From assembly GCA_047629355.1 (NCBI GenBank), contig JBLHWU010000336.1, positions 1-5,024 of the forward strand: DNA of 5,024 nt. The letters run 5' to 3'. Below the pieces are notes generated by a model. The model did not search any database, was not told the DNA's origin, and saw nothing but the letters and a program-made list of their open reading frames with translations. Positions 1 to 5,024 of this stretch are shown here, piece by piece. Each line of letters starts with the position of its first letter. Within the stretch, counting starts at the first letter, position 1. A program made the translations under genes and the position numbers. Origin of the DNA: CAYUNA01 sp047629355 (lineage in GTDB: Bacteria; Bacteroidota; Bacteroidia; Chitinophagales; Saprospiraceae).

Positions 1-32
1 CCCGCCGCCTTCGCCAGCGGGGGAGAAGGCTC

Positions 33-83
33 AGGGGAGAGAAAAATTGGTTTTTTTATAAAAATCCAATTTTCCTCTCCCCT
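33..83. repeat. long imperfect hairpin, 18-bp arms
   Basis: The arm at 33-50 (AGGGGAGAG, then A-rich, ending TTGG) is the reverse complement of 66-83 except for one A.C mismatch (42 with 74). That mismatch becomes a U.G wobble in a minus-strand transcript. The inner T-rich and A-rich halves of the 51-65 loop can extend the pairing. No T-run follows the stem on either strand, so it does not look like an ordinary terminator. It may be part of a dispersed repeat family together with the GC-rich 1-32, which is inference. Confidence 0.7.
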
Positions 84-138
84 AAAACCCCTTTGTCAAC
101 TACAAAGTACCTGAGTAGTTACAAAAAGTATCTTTCTC

Positions 139-205
139 CGTTATTTTCCTCTAAAAAATACTTCAATAAAGGGATTATTCAAGAATTTTTTAGAGGAAAC
201 TAACG
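139..205. repeat. long imperfect hairpin, 25-bp arms plus inner stem
   Basis: The arm at 139-163 pairs with 181-205 over 25 positions with only two mismatches (144 with 200, 160 with 184). Inside the loop, AATAA (165-169) pairs with TTATT (175-179), leaving AGGGA (170-174) as a small apical loop. The C164-C180 opposition is the only break between outer and inner stems. No T-run suited to intrinsic termination follows on either strand. The structure resembles a miniature palindromic element (MITE or REP-like) or a folded small RNA, but nothing in one copy decides between these. Confidence 0.75.
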
Positions 206-340
206 AAAAAATCTGACTCCTTTGATTGTTCGATTATTTATGTCCAAGTACTTACTTGTCCTTTTCCCTTCTAAAAAACACAAAAAATAGTTCAGTAACG
301 AAGGCTATGCAACGATTTTTTGAATTCTTTAGCAGAAAAA

Positions 341-353
341 ATTACGGCGTAAT
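341..353. repeat. palindrome ATTACG-G-CGTAAT
   Basis: This is a perfect 6-bp inverted repeat around a single central base. Its 11-base core TTACGGCGTAA recurs exactly at 3194-3204 downstream of fabI. On the minus strand it is followed by a run of Ts (complement of 336-340), so it could add weak termination behind queG. It could instead be a protein-binding site or a copy of a small repeat. Confidence 0.5.
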
Positions 354-396
354 ATGGACCAACTTATTAAATTATTTTTACTTATTAAAATGCACT

Positions 397-423
397 AAAA
401 CGTACTTTACGCGGTAATAGTAC
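397..423 (-). terminator. possible weak terminator downstream of queG
   Basis: On the minus strand, GTACT (423-419) and TTAC (417-414) pair with GTAA (410-407) and AGTAC (406-402). This gives nine base pairs with a one-base bulge (418) and a three-base loop. The stem is followed by G and then TTTT (400-397). It lies about 42 nt beyond the queG stop codon, a sensible place for transcript ending. The stem is short and the T-run brief. A T8 tract at 448-441 on the minus strand lies closer to the gene but has no convincing stem. Confidence 0.35.
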
Positions 424-464
424 TCTTGTCGCCAATTTACAAAAAAAACACGTTGAACAAAGTT

Positions 465-1397
465 TTACTCCCTTTTCAAAAAATCAATATTACGTCTCAA
501 ACCTAAATACTTTGTTCGCTTCACCGCTGATTTTCTAAAAATCTCTCTGAAAACATCTTCGGTAATCTCTTCCCAATCTTCTTTTTTCATCGTCAATAAA
601 TCAGGATGTGGCTCAAACTCTGGTTCTTGATGCGGTTTAGAAAAACGGTTCCACGGACAAACTTCTTGACAAATATCACAGCCAAACATCCAATTGTCTA
701 TTTTGCCCTGAAACTCAGTTGGCAAATTTTCTTTCAATTCAATCGTCAAATAACTGATGCACTTACTCCCGTCCACAAAATCTCCTTCCCGCGAAATGGC
801 CTCCGTCGGACAAGCATCAATGCACTTTCTACACGTTCCACAATAATCTTTTATCGGTGTGTCTGCCGTCAATTCTAAATCAATAATCAACTCTGCCAAA
901 AAAAAATACGAGCCTGCTTTGGGATTAATCAATAAGGTGTTTTTACCTGTCCAACCAATACCACTTCGCTTCGCCCAATCCCGTTCTAAAACAGGGGCAG
1001 AATCGACAAAACATCGTCCGTCCACTTCTCCAATTTCTTGCCGCAAAAATTGCAATAACGTTTTTAGCTTATGCTTGATAGTAAAGTGATAATCTTTACC
1101 ATACGCGTATTTTGAAATTTTTGGAGCAGTTTCATCTTCCTGTTTTTTATCCGTAAAATGATTGTACATCAACGATACGACTGACTTCGCACCAGGCACT
1201 AATTTAGTTGGGTCAACGCGTTTTTCAAAATGATTTTCCATATAACTCATCTGCCCATGTGCGCCTTTATTCAACCACATTTCCAACCGTTTTGCCTCTG
1301 CATCCAAGCGTTCTGCTTTGGAAACACCGACGAAAGAAAAGCCTAAACGATGCGCTTCTTGCCGTAGCAATAATGTATTTTTTTCGATAATGGTCAT
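465..1397 (-). CDS. queG: epoxyqueuosine reductase QueG
   Basis: QueG is a cytosolic cobalamin- and iron-sulfur-dependent enzyme that reduces epoxyqueuosine to queuosine at the wobble base of GUN-decoding tRNAs, the last step of the pathway. The 310 residues show the family's N-terminal domain with the hallmark stretch VDSAPVLER (131-139) followed by WAKRSGIGWTGKN (141-153). D132 is the likely catalytic acid by analogy with characterised QueG. A ferredoxin-like part follows with two 4Fe-4S motifs: CGTCRKCIDACP (C186, C189, C192, C196), then C213 and CDICQEVCPWN (C240, C243, C247). All eight cysteines are present. It ends soon after the cluster domain, so it lacks the HEAT-like C-terminal extension of longer homologues such as that of Bacillus. 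The ATG at 1397 gives a natural N-terminus and has no Shine-Dalgarno, as usual in Bacteroidota. It is divergent from the Crp-like gene, and no other queuosine gene is in view. Confidence 0.95.
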   Translation of the reverse strand: MTIIEKNTLLLRQEAHRLGFSFVGVSKAERLDAEAKRLEMWLNKGAHGQMSYMENHFEKRVDPTKLVPGAKSVVSLMYNHFTDKKQEDETAPKISKYAYGKDYHFTIKHKLKTLLQFLRQEIGEVDGRCFVDSAPVLERDWAKRSGIGWTGKNTLLINPKAGSYFFLAELIIDLELTADTPIKDYCGTCRKCIDACPTEAISREGDFVDGSKCISYLTIELKENLPTEFQGKIDNWMFGCDICQEVCPWNRFSKPHQEPEFEPHPDLLTMKKEDWEEITEDVFREIFRKSAVKRTKYLGLRRNIDFLKRE

Positions 1398-1432
1398 TGG
1401 GCGAAGTTAAAAATATTTTTTTAAGAAAGTAT

Positions 1433-1440
1433 TAAATTTG
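1433..1440 (+). promoter_or_regulatory. candidate -7 element for the Crp-like gene
   Basis: TAAATTTG matches the Bacteroidota -7 consensus TAnnTTTG exactly and would start transcription near 1446, about 120 nt ahead of the regulator's ATG. No TTTG-like -33 element sits at the expected distance upstream (it is A/T homopolymer there), so the match may be chance in AT-rich DNA. Confidence 0.3.
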
Positions 1441-1479
1441 TAGCGACCAAGACAGTTTCGGCGACTTATTTTTTAAGCC

Positions 1480-1512
1480 TTTAAACTTGACTTACCATTT
1501 TAGTGTTTAAAC
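1480..1512. promoter_or_regulatory. spaced inverted repeat in the divergent queG/crp-like region
   Basis: TTTAAAC (1480-1486) and GTTTAAA (1505-1511) form perfect 7-bp inverted half-sites separated by 18 bases. The right one is itself the 8-bp palindrome GTTTAAAC. A TTGACT hexamer (1487-1492) lies between them. The position, between two divergent start codons and about 55-85 nt ahead of the regulator gene, fits an operator. The spacing is not that of a classic Crp or Fnr site. Confidence 0.25.
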
Positions 1513-1566
1513 TCCGAACTTCTCCTCATCGAACGATTTTTAAGAATCACCAACCACTAAACATTT

Positions 1567-2256
1567 ATGAATAATCAATCGCTTTGGTATTTAGAAAATA
1601 TTGATGTTACAAGTATCTTTTGTCCGGATAAAATGGATGCCCACGAAGATACGGTCAATCATAAAAAATTTAAAAAAGGCGAGTACATTTATATGGCCGA
1701 AGAAATGGCTGACCGTATTTTTTTCTTGTTTGAGGGACGAGTAAAAATTGGTTCTTATAATAAATCGGGCAAAGAAATTACCAAAGCGATTCTCACCAAA
1801 GGCGAAATTTTTGGTGAGTTGGCACTCATGGGAAGAGAGCAACGACGGGATTTTGCGATAGCAATGGATGATACGGAATGCTGTGTGATTCCATCTACTC
1901 AAATGAGTACTTTGATACGTGACCATAATGGATTGAGTCTATTTTTAATGCGCATTATGGGATCGCGAATGTTGGAAATGGAACAACGGTTGGAGTCCCT
2001 CGTTTTTAAAGATTCCCGAACGCGAATTGTTGAATTTCTAAAAACCCTAGCAGATAAAAAAGGGCAGCGAGTAGGCTATGAAATGCTGGTACGCCAATTT
2101 TTGACCCATCAAGAAATTGCGAATCTAACCGCCACCTCTCGCCAAACGGTGACGACTGTTTTGAATGATTTACGCAATAAAAATATTTTGACCTTCAATC
2201 GCCGCCGCTTATTGATTCGAGATATGGAAGCTTTGCAAAAAGAGATGGCAGTTTAA
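1567..2256 (+). CDS. Crp/Fnr-family transcriptional regulator
   Basis: This is a cytosolic DNA-binding regulator of 229 residues, the normal family length. The N-terminal cyclic-nucleotide-binding-like beta barrel spans about 35-115 and contains the signature GEIFGELAL (79-87). A long dimerisation helix (about 118-146) follows, then a winged helix-turn-helix with LTHQEIANLTATSRQTVT (179-196) and a basic wing NRRRLL (211-216). Against E. coli CRP, the ligand-cassette Glu (E84) and Arg (R94) are kept, but the following Ser is Asp (D95) and the cassette has extra charges, so cAMP binding is doubtful. It has only three cysteines (C19, C105, C106) and no Fnr-type cysteine cluster, so it is unlikely to sense oxygen through an Fe-S cluster. 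The ATG at 1567 follows an A-rich leader without Shine-Dalgarno. It is divergent from queG and 118 nt ahead of fabI. The target genes and effector cannot be told from sequence. Confidence 0.92.
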   Translation: MNNQSLWYLENIDVTSIFCPDKMDAHEDTVNHKKFKKGEYIYMAEEMADRIFFLFEGRVKIGSYNKSGKEITKAILTKGEIFGELALMGREQRRDFAIAMDDTECCVIPSTQMSTLIRDHNGLSLFLMRIMGSRMLEMEQRLESLVFKDSRTRIVEFLKTLADKKGQRVGYEMLVRQFLTHQEIANLTATSRQTVTTVLNDLRNKNILTFNRRRLLIRDMEALQKEMAV

Positions 2257-2267
2257 TTTTATTTCAA

Positions 2268-2299
2268 TTAGCAGATTATCAAACAACTTTCTACCTTTG
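2268..2299 (+). promoter_or_regulatory. fabI promoter (Bacteroidota type)
   Basis: TACCTTTG at 2292-2299 is an exact match to the -7 consensus TAnnTTTG. A degraded -33 element, TTAG (2268-2271), lies at about the right distance. The predicted start is near 2304-2306, giving a leader of about 70 nt before the fabI ATG. This suggests that fabI is transcribed independently of the Crp-like gene, although read-through remains possible because no terminator separates them. Confidence 0.6.
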
Positions 2300-2311
2300 C
2301 GTACTATTCTT

Positions 2312-2351
2312 GGCGATAATACAAGAGTCTCCAAGACTTTCGTATTATGCC
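2312..2351 (+). promoter_or_regulatory. structured hairpin in the fabI 5' leader
   Basis: Left arm 2312-2330 pairs with right arm 2334-2351. The stem is GGC/GCC, a bulged G2315, ATAATAC/GTATTAT, an A.C mismatch, an A-T pair, a G.U wobble, and AGTCT/AGACT closing a CCA loop. That makes 16 Watson-Crick pairs in a 40-nt element just after the predicted transcription start. A-rich DNA follows rather than a T-run, so it is not a terminator of the upstream gene. It may stabilise the mRNA, control translation, or be a protein-binding palindrome. Confidence 0.6.
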
Positions 2352-2374
2352 AGTAAATAAAAAACGAAAAAATT

Positions 2375-3178
2375 ATGGGAAATAACCTACTAAAAGGCAA
2401 GCGCGGAATCATTTCTGGCGCATTGGATTCAGAATCAATTGCATGGAAAATTGCAGAACGATGTGTAGAAGAAGGCGCACAAATTACGTTGACAAACGCA
2501 CCTGTTGCGATGCGTTTTGGTCAAATTAAAGAATTAGGCGAGAAATTGAATGCAGAAGTTATCCCTGCAGATGCAACGAATGACGAAGATTTGATGAACC
2601 TTTTCACCAAATCTCAAGACATTTTAGGTGGAAAAATGGACTTTGTCTTGCACTCTATCGGCATGTCATTGAATGTTCGTAAGAACCGAGAATACACCAA
2701 TTTGAAATACGAATGGATGCACAAAACCTTCGATATTTCAGCAATTTCTTTCCACCGAATGATGCAATGTTTGTATCAAAATGACATGATGAATGATTAT
2801 GGAAGTATTTTGGGCTTGACGTATATGGCAGCACAACGGTCATTTCCAGATTATAACGAAATGGCAGAATCCAAAGCACTTCTGGAATCTTTCGCTCGAA
2901 GCTTTGGCTACCATTTTGGTACAAAAAACAACGTTCGGGTCAACACCATTTCACAATCACCAACGATGACAACGGCAGGTAGCGGCGTGAAAGGTTTCCA
3001 ACAATTTTTTGATTATGCGGATAAAATGGCACCATTAGGCAATGCTTCGGCAGATGCTTGTGCGGATTACGCAGTGTTCATGTTTTCTGATTTGTCAAAA
3101 ATGATTACAATGCAGAATTTGTTTCACGATGGCGGATTTTCCAATATGGGTATGAATCCAGCTGTTTTGGACATGTAA
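2375..3178 (+). CDS. fabI: enoyl-[acyl-carrier-protein] reductase (NADH) FabI
   Basis: FabI catalyses the last, NADH-dependent step of each elongation cycle in type II fatty-acid synthesis, reducing trans-2-enoyl-ACP in the cytosol. The 267 residues cover the whole short-chain dehydrogenase fold, close to the usual length. The cofactor-binding loop is SGALDSESIAW (14-24), then ADAT (65-68) and HSIGMS (93-98). The active site has Y150 and the Y160-x6-K167 pair (YNEMAESK), matching Tyr146, Tyr156 and Lys163 of E. coli FabI. The substrate-loop region reads SQSPTMTTAG (193-202), and the C-terminal part NLFHDGGFSNMG (248-259) is typical. The insert NVRKNREYT (100-108) marks the Bacteroidota/chloroplast-like branch. 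G96 corresponds to E. coli Gly93, where changes give triclosan resistance, so the enzyme looks inhibitor-sensitive by inference. The ATG at 2375 follows a purine-rich leader and gives the expected NLLKGKRGIISGA start. It has its own promoter and a strong terminator. Confidence 0.97.
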   Translation: MGNNLLKGKRGIISGALDSESIAWKIAERCVEEGAQITLTNAPVAMRFGQIKELGEKLNAEVIPADATNDEDLMNLFTKSQDILGGKMDFVLHSIGMSLNVRKNREYTNLKYEWMHKTFDISAISFHRMMQCLYQNDMMNDYGSILGLTYMAAQRSFPDYNEMAESKALLESFARSFGYHFGTKNNVRVNTISQSPTMTTAGSGVKGFQQFFDYADKMAPLGNASADACADYAVFMFSDLSKMITMQNLFHDGGFSNMGMNPAVLDM

Positions 3179-3180
3179 AA

Positions 3181-3210
3181 CACAGTTGACGGCTTACGGC
3201 GTAAGCTGTG
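3181..3210 (+). repeat. palindrome GCTTACG-G-CGTAAGC downstream of fabI
   Basis: GCTTACG (3192-3198) and CGTAAGC (3200-3206) form a perfect 7-bp inverted repeat around one base, and CACA (3181-3184) with TGTG (3207-3210) can add an outer stem across a one-sided bulge. It starts two bases after the fabI stop codon and precedes the main terminator, with no T-run of its own. The core TTACGGCGTAA is identical to 342-352. It may protect the 3' end of the mRNA or be a copy of a small repeat. Confidence 0.5.
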
Positions 3211-3218
3211 CTTAAATG

Positions 3219-3260
3219 AAAAGCGGAACTTAAGTGATTAAGTTCCGCTTTTTTATTTTT
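3219..3260 (+). terminator. intrinsic terminator of fabI
   Basis: A perfect 15-bp stem (3219-3233 with 3238-3252, core AGCGGAACTTAA) closes a GTGA loop and runs straight into TTATTTTTT. This is a textbook Rho-independent terminator 40 nt after the fabI stop. On the minus strand the same stem ends in TTTT followed by C, so it may also stop transcripts of the converging kinase gene, less efficiently. Confidence 0.93.
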
Positions 3261-3307
3261 TAAATTAATGAAATGCGTTGATTATGAATGTTTTTAATGA
3301 AAGAAAA

Positions 3308-4231
3308 TCATTCTGTAATTGTAAAATTAAACGTCGTTCCCTGCCCTATTTTCGATTCATACCAGATATCTCCTTTGTGCATCTTCACCACTTTTTTGCA
3401 AATCGCCAAACCCATACCCGTGCCTGGTCGCTCCAAATTATTGATGCGCTGAAACGGCAGAAATGCTTTTTCTTGAAAAGATTCATCCATGCCAACCCCA
3501 TTGTCCGCAACTTTAAAAAGCCATTGATTTTCTTGCAATTCACAAGAAACCAAAATGACAGGTGCCCGTTCTCCTTTGAACTTTATCGCATTGCCAATTA
3601 AATTTTGAAACAACTGCGATACGGCTGATTTATTAATCGACAATTGTGGTAAATTGGCGACTTCAACTCGCGCATTATTCTCTAAAATTTCTTGCTGCAA
3701 ATTAAATTTGACCACTTCCAACGTATTGTTCAAATCAGTTTTGATAAAATCATTCTCTTTCGCCGATTTAGAATATTCCAATAAATCACGGATAATTTCA
3801 TCCATGTGCTTTGCTCCTTTGACAATAAAACCGATGAATTCATCAGCTTCTGCATCCAATTGCCCCTTATAACGACGGCTCAATAATTGCGCATAACTCG
3901 CGATATTTCGCAATGGACTTTTCAAATCATGCGACGCGATATAAGAAAATTGTTCTAATTCATGATAAGACATCTCCAAGTGCCGTAAATTTTCTTCAAT
4001 TTGCTGATTTTGAACTGACAATTCTGCCTTCCTTGCCTCCAATTCTTCAACACTGGCTTTTAGCAAATTAACTACAATCCCTTTATCGGTCAGTGTCCGA
4101 TTGATTTTAAATTCTCGTCGAACCAACTCTTTTTCACAGCCTTTCACTTCTTTCAATAGCGCAGCCCTTACCTCCTCGTCAATGGACAAGGCAGCAATTT
4201 GACGACGCAATTCAGGAATGTCTGCTTTCAT
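3308..4231 (-). CDS. soluble sensor histidine kinase without recognisable sensory domain
   Basis: This 307-residue protein has a complete two-component kinase core. The H-box is FSYIASHDLKSPLRNI with phospho-accepting H101 in the dimerisation domain (about 92-157). The ATP-binding domain has an N-box LFQNLIGNAIKF (207-218), G1 DNGVGMD (243-249), an F-box near FLPFQR (257-262) and G2 GTGMGLA (270-276), so it should be active. The first ~50 residues are charged and helical, and about 55-95 look like a coiled coil leading into the kinase. I see no transmembrane segment, signal peptide, PAS, GAF or HAMP domain, so it is probably cytosolic and takes its signal from a partner protein. The likely partner is the FIST protein encoded 37 nt upstream on the same strand. 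No response regulator or receiver domain is in the window. Start at 4231: ATG with an AT-rich leader lacking Shine-Dalgarno. Confidence 0.93.
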   Translation of the reverse strand: MKADIPELRRQIAALSIDEEVRAALLKEVKGCEKELVRREFKINRTLTDKGIVVNLLKASVEELEARKAELSVQNQQIEENLRHLEMSYHELEQFSYIASHDLKSPLRNIASYAQLLSRRYKGQLDAEADEFIGFIVKGAKHMDEIIRDLLEYSKSAKENDFIKTDLNNTLEVVKFNLQQEILENNARVEVANLPQLSINKSAVSQLFQNLIGNAIKFKGERAPVILVSCELQENQWLFKVADNGVGMDESFQEKAFLPFQRINNLERPGTGMGLAICKKVVKMHKGDIWYESKIGQGTTFNFTITE

Positions 4232-4268
4232 AAAAATAAACTGAAAAATATTTTATAAAAAAAGTATT

Positions 4269-5024
4269 TTACTTCTCTTTTAATAGCACCAGAGAACAGG
4301 TTTCATTGTGAAAATCACAAGTTCCACCCTTTACATTTCCAATTTCTCCGTAACAGAAAAAGCCAATCATCGGTTTCGACCAGTAGTCATAAATGCCTTC
4401 TACTTCATCTTCAATGAGGGGTCCCAATGCTGCATGTCGGCCTTTACAGGAAAACAAAATCAAAGCATCTGCTTCTGGAAAATCCTTTTTCAACGAACCA
4501 AATTCAGCCACAGTTTGGTCAATTACTTGAAAACCTGGCGCAATGGAAAACCGAAATTCATCACCTTGCGTAATATTTCCTGCCAACATAATTGACCTAT
4601 CTTCCAAATTACTTTTCATCGGTGATCGTAAGACCGAAGTCCCATCTTTTCGCATCACTTGCAAGGGATATTGAGCGCTCGCATTGTCCAATTTTTCTGC
4701 ATCTACATCTGAGTTTTCTAAATACTCAAAGTACCGCAAAAATACATCCAAGGCGGGTTCATCATTAATCGTATAAACCACATTACCTTTTGCTTTGGTA
4801 ACTATATTCGTCTTCCCAATCGCTTCCCATCCACATATTGCCAACCCTTGCATCTCTATTTTATCATTGTCAAATGTCAAGGTCATAATTCCATTATTCG
4901 TCATTTGGTTTCGAGAAAAAGCATAGGTATTTTCTAGCTTCCAATCATCTCCAGCCAATCCACCAAACATAGGAACGTTTTCTCCAAGTACGGATTTGAA
5001 GCCGTAAACGATTTGCTCTACATC
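4269..5024 (-). CDS. FIST-domain sensory protein (5' end beyond the window)
   Basis: FIST proteins are soluble small-ligand sensors found with kinases, cyclic-di-GMP enzymes and chemotaxis proteins. The frame is open to the window edge: codons from 5024 to 4971 read DVEQIVYGFKSVLGENVP directly into MFGGLAGDDW, a run typical of the FIST_N domain. The ATG at 4970 is therefore an internal methionine, and roughly 100-140 N-terminal residues are probably missing. The 251 visible residues continue with GWEAIGKTNIVTKAKGN (about 65-81), which ends the N domain. The C domain follows with CKGRHAALG (193-201), MIGFFCYGEIGN (219-230) and FHNET (238-242), all familiar FIST_C features. No membrane segment is visible. 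It lies 37 nt ahead of the histidine kinase on the same strand, very likely co-transcribed and acting as its sensor. Some FIST proteins (NosP) bind haem and nitric oxide, but amino-acid or other ligands are equally possible here. Confidence 0.9.
   Translation of the reverse strand, partial: DVEQIVYGFKSVLGENVPMFGGLAGDDWKLENTYAFSRNQMTNNGIMTLTFDNDKIEMQGLAICGWEAIGKTNIVTKAKGNVVYTINDEPALDVFLRYFEYLENSDVDAEKLDNASAQYPLQVMRKDGTSVLRSPMKSNLEDRSIMLAGNITQGDEFRFSIAPGFQVIDQTVAEFGSLKKDFPEADALILFSCKGRHAALGPLIEDEVEGIYDYWSKPMIGFFCYGEIGNVKGGTCDFHNETCSLVLLKEK

Larger units (their letters stand above)
1..464. other. gene-free intergenic region rich in inverted repeats
   Basis: I see no credible gene here. The first ~40 bases are GC-rich (CCCGC at 1-5 can pair with GCGGG at 17-21) and stand out against very AT-rich sequence after them, which suggests the end of a dispersed intergenic repeat. 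Two long imperfect hairpins follow (33-83 and 139-205, listed separately). Between them, CTTTGT (91-96) can pair with ACAAAG (102-107), while AACTAC (98-103) can pair with GTAGTT (115-120); the two stems overlap and exclude each other. Further right are the small palindromes at 341-353 and 402-423. A plus-strand frame at 226-417 could encode 63 residues, but it is rich in Phe, Lys, Asn and Tyr, as AT-rich non-coding DNA would be, and shows no family motif. The gene to the left lies outside the window, so it is unknown whether its promoter or its terminator falls here. Confidence 0.6.

Noticed and set aside
226..417. Open frame of 63 codons on the plus strand
   Set aside because: Composition is dominated by Phe, Lys, Asn, Tyr and Leu as expected from AT-rich DNA, no motif is recognisable, and it overlaps the palindromes at 341-353 and 402-417.
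1..464. CRISPR array or tRNA gene
   Set aside because: No regularly spaced direct repeats and no cloverleaf or T-arm motif could be found; the repeats present are isolated inverted repeats.
1102..1113. ATACGCGTAT palindrome in queG
   Set aside because: It lies inside coding sequence for Lys-Tyr-Ala-Tyr-Gly-Lys and is explained by codon content; no reason to call it a site.
606..1390. Plus-strand open frames (606-878, 859-1089, 1208-1390) opposite queG
   Set aside because: They are antisense to a well-supported gene whose eight cluster cysteines lie in the minus frame; none shows a domain or a leader of its own.
1591..1926. Minus-strand open frame of 111 codons inside the Crp-like gene
   Set aside because: It is a shadow of the regulator's coding frame, with a low-complexity, unrecognisable product.
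2209..2924. Minus-strand open frames at 2209-2412 and 2655-2924
   Set aside because: The first spans the fabI promoter and leader and the second is antisense to the FabI core; neither product resembles a protein family.
4232..4268. Possible promoter or terminator between the FIST and kinase genes
   Set aside because: The 37 nt are almost pure A/T with only low-complexity self-pairing and no TAnnTTTG element or GC-containing stem, so they are best read as an operon spacer.
3278..4595. Plus-strand open frames (3278-3601, 3654-3872, 4308-4595) opposite the kinase and FIST genes
   Set aside because: They are antisense shadows of genes with complete kinase and FIST motifs.

Overview
The window looks like a chromosomal piece of a low-GC member of the Bacteroidota. 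The evidence is a FabI of the type usual in that phylum, a perfect TAnnTTTG-type -7 promoter element ahead of fabI, and AT-rich leaders without Shine-Dalgarno sequences ahead of every gene whose start is visible. The proteins loosely recall Saprospiria-like lineages, but the sequence alone does not settle the order.

Layout from left to right. Positions 1-464 hold no convincing gene. This stretch carries two long imperfect hairpins (33-83 and 139-205), smaller palindromes, and the 3' flank of queG. Positions 465-1397 (minus strand) encode QueG, the epoxyqueuosine reductase that makes the last step to queuosine in tRNA. A 169-nt divergent intergenic region separates it from a Crp/Fnr-family regulator at 1567-2256 (plus). 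Next on the plus strand is fabI at 2375-3178, the NADH-dependent enoyl-ACP reductase of fatty-acid synthesis. It appears to have its own promoter and a strongly structured 5' leader, and it ends at a clear intrinsic terminator (3219-3260). Converging from the right is a minus-strand pair: a soluble histidine kinase (3308-4231) preceded 37 nt upstream by a FIST-domain sensor protein (4269 to beyond 5024). The FIST gene is cut by the window edge and its true start is not visible.

How they work together. QueG and FabI are housekeeping enzymes with no evident functional tie to each other. The Crp-like protein could regulate itself, queG or fabI, but no operator is proven. The most interesting unit is the FIST-kinase pair. 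The kinase has no recognisable sensory or membrane domain, so the neighbouring FIST protein is a natural candidate for its detached sensor. This is the arrangement known for the haem-binding nitric-oxide sensor NosP and its partner kinase in some proteobacteria. The response regulator is not in the window. The other points worth a second look are the long hairpins, a repeated TTACGGCGTAA palindrome in two distant intergenic regions, and the fabI leader hairpin.
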